Shown here: one piece after another, positions 55,432 to 64,000 of the stretch | How the letters are laid out: each line of letters opens with the position of its first letter | Numbering within the stretch: the first letter of the stretch is position 1 | Assembly (NCBI GenBank): GCA_946406115.1 | Contig: OX291545.1 | Span: forward strand, 27,213,153 to 27,277,152 | From: Apoda limacodes | Taxonomy: Eukaryota; Arthropoda; Insecta; Lepidoptera; Limacodidae | Length of the DNA stretch: 64,000 nt | Reading direction: 5' to 3' | Made by a program: the position numbers and the translations under genes | Notes under the pieces: generated by a model | Seen by the model: only the letters and a program-made list of their open reading frames with translations | The model's database searches: none | What the model was told of the DNA's origin: nothing

Positions 55432-55805
55432 CTAAGCTTTAGGAGGACGTAATTTGTAGGATAGATAAATCAAATCGTGGTAAGAAAAGGCATCAGCAGT
55501 GCACTGACCATGATTGTACACATGTGTTGGGGAGGAAACTATAATTAAATCTAAAAGGGAGAGTGTACAATTAGGAAAGAAATGTGTAGCTTTAAGGGGT
55601 AATATTTGTAGATTGCATCCCTCTACAATACTGTTAAGCAGATGAGAACGTCTATCTTTTTTTAACAAACAAGTGTTAAAGTCACCCATAACAATCGTGT
55701 GGTCGTAGAGGGGTGTTAAATTTTCTAAAAGTAATTAATATGTAAATTGGGACTATAGAAAACTCCAAGAAGAATTTTGCAGCTTGCAAGTTTTACCTTA
55801 ATAAA
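55432..55805 (-). pseudogene. LINE endonuclease (EEP) C-terminal half
   Basis: Upstream in a shifted frame lies KLASCKILLGVFYSPNL, the conserved (G)V(Y)..P strand. After the shift (about 55730) comes LLENLTPLYDHTIVMGDFN, containing the GDFN catalytic motif, then LLDLIIVSS and a final YHDLIYL matching the S-D-H box, with Tyr in place of Ser before His-Asp. Apurinic-like endonucleases of LINEs nick the target to prime reverse transcription. The N-terminal half with the first metal-binding Asn and Glu is missing because of 5' truncation. Confidence 0.75.
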
Positions 55806-55809
55806 TAAT

Positions 55810-58800
55810 GTTAATTATTATTCATTAGATTAAGGCCCATTAAATAGTACCTATATAATATACTATACCTATATAAACTATAAAAGTGACACCATCAGAT
55901 ATAACAAAAACCATATTACAATATTTCATAATTTGGATGTTATAACTAATAAGAATGAACCAAACATGACCATAATAATGTAAATAGAATTTTTAATTAA
56001 AAGTATCTTTCTTTCAGCGAGATTAAAATATAATCAGCTAAATCCACTAATGAACATATATTATAGGTATTTCGATAGCTAGGATACATAGGTATTATAA
56101 TGATTAAAACATTCATACTACATAACTTGGGCTCATAATTTTCAACAAAAAAAGACCATAGATTACATTATATTAAACTGTAAAGGCTATGGAAGTTAGA
56201 AGCAACCATATTATTTTACCAACCACTACTTGCAATAAAAGTTCGTTGAATTTTTAAATTTAATGCGGCATCGCATGCATGTAGAATTTAATTTTCTTCC
56301 GAGTGAGAATATCTGACTTTTACATCGCAGTTTATTAGTTCCATTTACTGTATTGCCTACGCGACATGTAATGGAAATGGCGGGATTTTTACTGCTTGTA
56401 ATTTTTAATTTGTTGTATATTTTTGGATTTGATTACCGTGCGAGTTTTTATGAAGGAACATAATCTTAATTAAGTTATTTAATATACTAATTTATTGTAA
56501 TATGTTGATTAGTTTGCGAAACATACCTAGGTACCTACAATAGAACTGTAGAACGGAGAAGAGAAGCGATCTGCCAAGTTTTATTAATCTATTCACGCAC
56601 GCCCAGCAAAAAATTCTCAAATATTTGCTTTCGAAAACGAAATCTACATTTATAAACCAAAATGTTTGAGAATTTCTATTGGGAATTAGATTTTAAAATT
56701 TAAAATAAAACTAATATTTATTTTTACTTCACTTTTTAGTTTTTTTTTGTCTATTGCCAAGGTAGGTCGGTCATAATAATATTAACCTACAGCACATCTA
56801 CCTATCATTACTATTGGGATAGTCCGACTAACCCATAGACTTTGTAATCTGTCCTATGGACTGCGCAAAAGGCAAGCCATACTTTAAAAAGAGATAAATT
56901 TAACCTTTGGTATCTTTTCTCATAGACAAAAAAACCACACGTTCGCTTTAATAAGTCTGTACTACAAAATTTGATTGGAAACAACATTCTAATTCAAAGT
57001 GTAGCGGCATTTCTAAAAAATATATTTCTGTAGACATTCGATTTCAGTTTCTTGACAGGAGATTCGAGATGTCTGAAAGGAAATAATAGATTTGGTTCAA
57101 ATATAAAATGTTTTTGTGTAAAACTTTAAATATTTCAACAACGTAATAGGTACTAAAAAATATATATACACACTTGCTCTTAGTCTGTCGATATGTCCCA
57201 GTATACCTCGAACCTATCTCGTAAGTACCTAACTTTAATTTTACGCTGTCGTTTATTTTATATTTATTACAAACCAAGTACCTACAGACAGACATCTTGC
57301 CCAAATAAAAGTAGAGCATCCTGCTAATCCCTACACGTTTTGAATATTTTATCGTAACCAGGTGGGACGGTAGAAGATATACAGCTAAGCCTGACTTAAT
57401 TATCATTGTCAAAAGAGTAGGTACTTACGTACTTATTCGAAAGCATTTTCGAACGGCTTCTCACGCTTTCTTGTGGCATTTCCCATTGCTACTCCCCCTT
57501 GGTTGATCCGTTTTCCATTTCATGCCAAAAAAAAATTTGCAATAAAAATTAACATACATATTGATAAAGTAATGCGTCACTTTGGTTTTTTCAAAACAAC
57601 AATGCTTTGATCCTCGGCTTGTAGTATTAGGAAATCAAAAGACTTAATTTTTCCGTTAAAATACGTATGTTTACTCGAAATTAATACGTATTTCTCACAA
57701 AACCTACTTGTTATTTTAAAATGGGACTATCCACGTTCAACAAAGAGTTTCTTTCCTTGTGCGGAACGACGATGGCGTTTTCAATGTTGCTTAAAAACTT
57801 ATAAAATATATTTAAAACAACATGATTTAATACAAAGTTATTATTTTCTTCCATCTGAAAATATATCATTACATACATACATAAAACAAAAAAAAAATTG
57901 AATGAATACGTGTTTTAGGACATTTTTTCCTTTGATTTAATTGAGACGACAATATCATTTCGATTAATAAAAAATATTTTGCGGCAAAAAAATGTTATAC
58001 AGAATATTTAAACTCATGTTTTTATTTACCAATAACAATACCAATGTATGGTTAATATGAATAAATTTGATTTTTCAGTAACAAATATCGCGAGAAATCA
58101 TCATCTCTTGAAGAACTATAGCTCCTATTTAGCTTTATTTATTTTTTATTTATTTATTTTAGTATTATTATTAAAGCTGTATATTTAGCATAGCTTTCAA
58201 AGTTAAACTTTGTCTGTGCCTTTTAAAATTTAAAAAAAAAATTAATAAATTGATAGGTAAAAACCGGACCCTTCGAGCGCGAGTCGAATTCGCACTTAAA
58301 CGATTTATTAGTATAAATTGTTTATTGCGGAAGACGTGCTAACAGTTCTTAGACTAATTATATCCACAGCGTAAATCCAATTAGGTAGATGTCATTAAAA
58401 AAAATATCTCAGTACAATCATGTCCGCAAAAAAAATACACAAAAGAACGCCGATGGAAACTTTTGCGCTAAAACAAAAACGTACAAAAGATCTCTTTATT
58501 TGATTAGGCCTAATTACATTTCTGTCCGTAATTAGCCCCTACGTATCATTCCCTTTGTTTTATTACCAGCCTGCAAACTTGTAATTGCTGAGTTAAAGCT
58601 CACACTCCAGGCAACTTTAAACTTTATCTCTTTAATCTTAAGATGTTAAGAGGATTTGATTAACAGCAAAGTGCCGGAGTGTAGCTTCGCTAGTACGAGA
58701 TGTCTTGGCCTGAGATAAGCTACCATGTTATTAAGGCGTAATTTACATTGTAAATTATGGCTATTTGATAATTTTGTGTTTCTGGCAGACACCGACGTAG

Positions 58801-61100
58801 GCCGTTGACGATGACGGTTTGTTTACGTGATTCTGCTGTAAAATATACTAAAACAAATATTTGTTTTTACAAAATAGGTATTTTGCTGCAAGGAATGAAG
58901 CAAGGAAGTATACTAGCGTGCCATTTATTTACGACTAAAACGGGACTATTGACACTCTAAAGTAAAAAATATTGGGATTAATTCAATGAAAGGGATAGAT
59001 ATATCATAATAGGCCTGCAACACAACGCTAGCAAGGAAGCAACTGGAAAATTTGAATTTTCGTTGAAACTAATTTTAATTGAAACTATATCACATATGAA
59101 TATTATACTCAAAAATTAATAAAAATCACTGTGGCCGAACATATTAAAATCATCTTTTAAAAAGTTTTGTATTGTTACGTCATTATAGGTACACGTTGTG
59201 TGGTGATAATTGTAATTATATCCTATAATATTACGGTTACCTCCGTTTGTACTGCCATATCAAAAGTGGTAATAAAATTTATGAGAACTGTAATAAATAA
59301 ATAAATAAAAAATTAATAAACGCTTACTTTGAAATTTGTCTCACTTAAGTATTTCAAATTCAAATTCATTTATTCCGTAATTATGGGTAAATACAAAAGA
59401 TGATACAGGTATTTTTTTTACAGAGCGGCAATAATTTACTTTGCTGAGCATACAGAAAACCTAAATATTAGGTAATTTATTACAATAAATATATTTTCAA
59501 GTTCTGTTGAAGCTAGTTACAATTTACAATTCAATTACAATTATAAAATAATAAAAAATATGAGGTACCTAATGTCTATAAATAAAAATAATAATAGTGT
59601 CATAAAAATTATTGATGTCAAAAGAAATAAAAAATAAACAGAATTCAACATTAGTTATCACAGTATTCGTTAAATGAGTAAAAACATACATATATATTTG
59701 TAAAGTGGGATACTCGCAAGGTATTGTGATTTATTTTGCCAATCATGTTTTTATAATGTATGAAAAATATAGCTAAACTGCAATCAATAAAATCAAATTT
59801 CCTTGCATTTTCTCCAATAAGATTGTCTGTCATATATTTTATAGACATTTGCACATAGAAATAACATTTCCGAGTCAGTTTATTCAGTTCTTACAAATTT
59901 AACAAAATATTTTACACGATTATTATTTTTTACCGTAAGGAAATAGTAGCACACATCTACACAACTACAATACCTATAGCCATAAATGTATCGAACTTAA
60001 ACCAATTTGCAATTAAATGATTATTGGTACTAAATGTAATTAACAATCTTCGGCAACCGAATACATACTAATATGAATAGCAGTAGGTGCCTACTACAAT
60101 AAAAAAACTCGATTCATTCTAACTTTTCTCGTAAACTTTTACTAAGGTGATGGTATAACCATACGAGTTAAATTTGCAAGAATTTGATAAATTTTGTTAC
60201 AGTCCTAAGTAGACATTTTCACGTGAAAAATATATTTTATAGTTCAAACCTATTTGATGAATTTGCTAATATTATAATAATTGGGTTATTAAAACAATAG
60301 GAAAAAAAAAATTGATACTCTATATTTGGGCTTTAAATCAAATTGTTTGGAGAACTAAGATTGATATACTGTTGATTCTTTTTTTTATAAAATATATATT
60401 AAAATGAACGACTGAATTTACTAATTTCATAGTTCTAAATAAATATTTAAATTTTTACCGGCTAAAAACCGAGAAAATCGAGATTTTCAACACGTGCGTT
60501 AAACAAAACATGTTTTGTGCAGATATTTTTCAGTAATGTTTCAGCAAACACGAGCAGGAGACCCGGATTAACATTAACAATATTCATTTTAGTATTGTTA
60601 CAAATTGAATTTGAATTTGAATACAATAAAGTATATACAAAAAACATTTTTTTTCAAAAGGACACCTACGCAGTGACGTAAGCAAACAAGTTGTGCTACT
60701 TATGTAGGTAATTGCAGCTTACTGTGAGGGTGATAGCTAATGCGTTAATCTTGCAGAAAATCAGAAAAATAAAAACATAAAAAATCTACAATAATTGTTA
60801 AAAAACTTTTTGTATAAAGTAAGATATCCTATTGGCTAGCAATTTTAAAATTTGTCAAACATATATGTAGCCTTTATGTTTACAGATCTAACGAAAAACG
60901 GGACCGAGAGGTGGTTTCCTTGAAAAAAAAATGAATTTCAAGATTAAGTTTTTCGTGTTTTAAGTGTCCAAATATCGAGCTAACGCGCACTTGTGTGCTA
61001 AGATCTACAAAGACAAATTCCTCATAACATTGCCAAATGAACTTTTAAATAGTTCAGAATAGAGGTTATTTAAATTGACTTAAACCGATAATAGGTATAA
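55810..61100. other. Long AT-rich stretch without recognised genes
   Basis: Contains a short relative (56820-56870) of the 15655-15860 repeat, a degraded GCGAGTCGAATTCGC repeat end at 58258-58300 and a block from about 59350 (TTCAAATTCAAATTCATTTATTCC) that looks like a LINE 3' tail. The 122-codon minus frame at 57044-57412 and other frames here have the Ile/Tyr/Lys/Phe-rich composition of AT-rich noncoding DNA. Confidence 0.4.
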
Positions 61101-61107
61101 AAAAACA

Positions 61108-61240
61108 CTCTCACATTTAATAAAATGAAAAATAAGTGAGAGAATTATGCATAGTAATTGCTATTTTATTAAATAGTTTATTAAATAGCAATTACTATGC
61201 ATTATTCTCTCACTTATTTTTCATTTATTAAATGTGAGAG
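61108..61240. repeat. ~60-bp near-perfect inverted repeat
   Basis: Left arm 61108-61168 (CTCTCACATTTAATAAAATG ... ATGCATAGTAATTGCTATTTT) and right arm about 61182-61240 are reverse complements apart from a couple of single-base indels and one substitution. The loop is about 13 nt and A/T only. It is immediately followed by a second hairpin (61243-61268). Confidence 0.95.
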
Positions 61241-61242
61241 AG

Positions 61243-61268
61243 TAAATTAGTCATATTTGACTAATTTA
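61243..61268. repeat. Perfect 11-bp hairpin
   Basis: TAAATTAGTCA (61243-61253) and TGACTAATTTA (61258-61268) around TATT. It abuts the ~60-bp inverted repeat. Confidence 0.95.
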
Positions 61269-61802
61269 ATCCTACTATAATAACAGTTAATTAAGACGGA
61301 TGTAAACTCACTATGTCATGCTCTCATCGCCTTCTCTGAAGTGCATGTAAATTATAAAGCTATGTTTATTGTAATCTCAAGTTCAGAAGGCTGTGTGTTA
61401 ATGCATTGTTTCTAGTATAAAATAATTGACATGTTTGATACAGTTTTTTTTATTATACATTGTTACTGATTGGTAGAACACTACTTACCAAGCAGTAATA
61501 ATTAATCAGAGATCAAATTGGTTTTATTGCCGGATAGGCCGGATACCGAATAATTACCGGATGTCCGTTTCATCTCTAGTAGTATTTTAACCCTAATGTT
61601 TTCGTCATACGTCCGTCCATCCGTTAGTCACAGCCTTATAACTCTACTGTCTTTACAGATTCTTATAAAATTTTACAAAAAGGTGTGTTAGGTGAACTGC
61701 CACCCAGTTTGATAATAAAATTTAGATAAAAGAAAAATGATAGGGTAGCTCTTGATATTTAAATTTAGAAATGACTTTATTACTATATAACTTACTTGCT
61801 GT

Positions 61803-62090
61803 ATCGAGCCCTTAAGTCTGTGAAGAGACTTTGCCTCCCTGTGTGTGTTCTACCGCTTGTACAATGGGCTGTGTTCTGAGGAATTGTTCGAAATGATGCC
61901 CACGGCTATTTTCTACCATCATCGCACCGCTCGCCATCGGCAGGGACTTCATTGTAATGTGAGCTCCCTGCCAAGGTTTCTCTAAGGACTACAGTATGGG
62001 GTTCTTCAAGAAAGAAGTAATACAATTTTTGAAGGGTCGGCAACGCGCGGGTTAACGGCTCGTAAGCTTGTTTGCCACCTTAAAATTGTG
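61803..62090 (+). pseudogene. LINE C-terminus and 3' end, plus-strand copy
   Basis: Reads YRALKSVKRLCLPVCV. After a shift within GTGTGTGTT it continues FYRLYNGLCSEELFEMMPTA and FYHHRTARHRQGLH. It then jumps by an internal deletion (about 80 bases relative to the 52.0-kb copy) into ELPAKVSL and a stop-rich tail ending AAGCTTGTTTGCCACCTTA. It is nearly collinear with the reverse complement of 52028-52400, including the codons for YRALKS.(D/K)RLCL and CSEELF, so both copies derive from one LINE family. Inactive. Confidence 0.75.
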
Positions 62091-62099
62091 TTCTGGATA

Positions 62100-62895
62100 C
62101 TAAACAAAACTGTATAAATAACTTAAAATGAAGTAAAATTAAACCTTTTTATCAGTAATTTTTACAAAACTTTCATGTAGTACCCATACATAACTTGTAA
62201 ATTATATCATAGATCTGTTTTTAAATCCAGGTACTTACAGAAAATATACCTAGTTTACCTACCCATATTAATGAACTAAAAAAAGTAAGTCAGTATTAAG
62301 TAGGTGTCGAAAGTCTATTATTATCATAAAACATATAGATTACTTATTGTGTTTTTTGTTCACATTTCGTTATAAATATACATATATATATACATAAATC
62401 GGTATCCATACATACATATACATATATATATACATATATCGACTAGTTTCGAGCTTCCAACGGTTGCCGCATCGACTCAACTCCAACGAGATTCATAAAC
62501 AATTAGTATATTATTAAAGACAAATATTACATATACGTATATCCTTGGACTCCAGAATCATTGATAATTCTTATCACATTTTCTTATCTTACAATGTAAG
62601 ATTTTTTATTTAAGCACACAGTAATTGGAACTTTTCCTTTAATGCTCTCTTAGTTGTTAGTCAATTGGTCTAGTATTTTTTGGGTAATCAGTCATCAGGT
62701 AGATAAAGAATTTATACGGAATTGTAACATCAGCTGCATAACAGCTTGATGATCCACCAACACGTAACCAAAACACAATTCTAAGTAATTTCATTCATAT
62801 CGTTTCATCATTTATCGCTTCATTTTATAAATGACGATCACCAATAATATTATTATTATCTTCAGATAGTATTATCTAATATATAATATATTACA
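62100..62895. other. AT-rich stretch with TA/CATA simple repeats
   Basis: 62376-62440 contains two copies of an ACATATATATATACATA run about 40 bp apart. No gene is recognised. Confidence 0.5.
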
Positions 62896-62899
62896 AATG

Positions 62900-63135
62900 C
62901 AGAAGTGGATTTGCTTGTCTGTCTGTACCTCGTCACACTTCGTGTGTGCGATCGTAACGGTGCTTCCAAATGACCTAAGTTCTGGTACAAAGTTACAAGT
63001 AAGTAGTTAAAGCGATAGAGAAAAACATAGTATACTTGTGTCCCAAATAGATATGAACGCCGATGGCCAATCTCACGGCGGCGGCGTGGTCTGAAAATAC
63101 ACCACAGCGGTGGCGGCGTAGCCATGGGGCCCTAG
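62900..63135 (-). repeat. Dispersed repeat with CGCCGCCACCGCTGTGG start
   Basis: The reverse complement starts GGCTACGCCGCCACCGCTGTGG, continues GCCGCCGTGAGATTGGCCATC and ends near AAGCACCGTTACGATCGCAC. It is GC-rich at one end against an AT-rich background, typical of a short retroposed or MITE-like element. The 87-codon frame (62862-63125) is a reading of it and has no domain. Confidence 0.45.
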
Positions 63136-63194
63136 ATTTTTTATCAGGAATCGATTTCTTTAAACTTGATACTAGATAAATATATATATATGTC

Positions 63195-64000
63195 CGGACT
63201 GACTCATTACTGCCCAGCCCAGACCAATTCGACTCCTAAGGGGGTGAATTAAGGGTTGGAAGTTTGTATGAAAATCTGTCATCTTTTTAGTTTAATTTAT
63301 GAAAATTGGTATTCGTCTTTTTGAAACCAAGAATGATACGTTTTATGTTTCTGGAAAATCATCGAATGGGGAGTAAATTAGGGGCTGGAAATTTGTATTG
63401 AAATCTGGTTATTTTTGTAAATAAAACCATGAAAATCGGTATGTACACTTTTGGTTGCAAATAAAGAATTATGTGTTGCAGCATTTTTTGAAATTTAACC
63501 CCTAAGTAGGAAATTATAAATTAATTAGCAAATTTACTTAAAACTGGAAATAAATGGTCTTTAACGCTGTTAATGGAACATATAATTAGGAAAAATTGTC
63601 AACCCATAAGGTGAGAAAGGTGATTAAAATGTTTGTATTGGATAAAATATTTCTATGTTCAATTGACTTTAAACTTGGTATAAGTATATATACCAAGTTT
63701 CAAGTCAATTCGGGGTTTACAAAATTAACCTATAAGGGGAAAAAGGGGATGGTATAGTTTGTTTGTGATTTGAAATTTTTTTTTTCGTACTATTTACAAT
63801 AAACTTGGTATCGATGCTCTTCAACATAAATTAAAAACACTTATTTTTCCATTTAAAAAATACAACTCCTAAGGGGGTAAATAAGGGTGTCAAAGTTTGT
63901 ATTATGTTTCAGCATTTTTCAAAATTCAGGTCGTAAGTAAGTAAGAAATAGTAGTCACAAAGTTTTTATGAGATAAAATATGCTAAATTTACTTGCAACT
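63195..64000 (+). repeat. Imperfect CTCCTAAGGGGGTGAATTAAGGG repeat block
   Basis: Several diverged units share CTCCTAAGGGGGT(G)AA(T/A)TAAGGG, GGAAGTTTGTAT-like, TGAAAATTGGTAT / AAACTTGGTAT and CAGCATTTTT segments: units start near 63232, 63365, 63490, 63600, 63727 and 63866. The block runs off the right edge of the window, so its full size is unknown. Noncoding. Confidence 0.65.

Larger units (their letters stand above)
52990..55805 (-). mobile_element. 5'-truncated CR1/Jockey-like LINE, whole insertion
   Basis: About 2.8 kb in minus orientation, running from the middle of the endonuclease (about 55805) through reverse transcriptase to a C-terminal domain (stop at 53332), a ~300-bp 3' UTR and a (TTA)n tail at 52992-53016. 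A short-repeat tail instead of poly-A fits CR1/L2-like or I-like LINEs. There is no RNase H. 5' truncation is the usual product of target-primed reverse transcription. The coding part is broken by at least four frameshifts and one deletion (component entries follow), so it cannot move on its own. Confidence 0.85.

Noticed and set aside
57044..57412. 122-codon minus-strand open frame
   Set aside because: Ile/Tyr/Lys/Phe-rich composition of AT-rich DNA, no motif, no splice context and no second copy.

Overview
The window reads as gene-poor, AT-rich, repeat-dense nuclear DNA of an insect, most probably a moth or butterfly. The evidence is a tRNA-derived SINE of a kind familiar from Lepidoptera, RTE/CR1/Jockey/I-type LINE tails, and recurring AT-rich repeats built around GGTTCCGTAC, CTGTCTGTC and CAAGTGCGAGTCGGACTCGC. 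These identifications rest on recognition of family motifs, not on a search. No complete host gene, rRNA operon, functional tRNA, CRISPR array or bacterial-type operon is visible. The only host-like coding candidates are short, unrecognised open frames near 26.7, 30.4 and 38.4-38.8 kb.

Left third (1-22 kb): degraded dispersed repeats; a Tc1-like helix-turn-helix remnant (2.0 kb) beside an RTE-type LINE end; a small hAT-type MITE with 8-bp target duplications (5.85-6.2 kb); a LINE C-terminus (6.9-7.2 kb); two poly-A-tailed copies of a GC-rich retroposon (8.1 and 11.9 kb); a mariner/Tc1-class transposase remnant (13.7-13.9 kb); a GC-rich unit with TATA and AATAAA signals, possibly a solo LTR (14.3-15.2 kb); and a LINE RNase H tail (21.4-22.0 kb).

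Middle (22-44 kb): a perfect 36-bp hairpin (23.4 kb) next to a broken cysteine-rich CRC-like coding fragment; a tRNA-derived SINE (27.6 kb); a 5S-rRNA-like fragment (28.3 kb); a rearranged third copy of the GC-rich retroposon (31.4-32.15 kb); an RTE LINE C-terminus (33.0-33.3 kb); a local repeat array (35.3-37.1 kb); and the most striking object, a ~2.7-kb near-perfect inverted repeat (40.74-43.46 kb). Each of its ~1.15-kb arms carries a tRNA-like sequence with Pol III box A and B matches, arranged around a ~0.4-kb spacer.

Right third (44-64 kb): two copies of an arthropod dispersed repeat (44.3-45.0 kb); a 418-bp tandem duplication interrupted by a 791-bp hAT element (47.78-48.57 kb) that keeps its 8-bp target duplication and the C-terminal dimerisation region of its transposase; two oppositely oriented tails of one LINE family (52.0-52.7 and 61.8-62.1 kb); a long 5'-truncated LINE with endonuclease, reverse transcriptase and C-terminal parts on the minus strand (53.0-55.8 kb); a cluster of inverted repeats (61.1-61.3 kb); and a block of imperfect repeats at the right edge.

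Almost every coding trace belongs to a dead mobile element broken by frameshifts, stops or deletions, so the genes do not form a pathway. The window is best read as intergenic or long-intron sequence built by successive, partly nested insertions.
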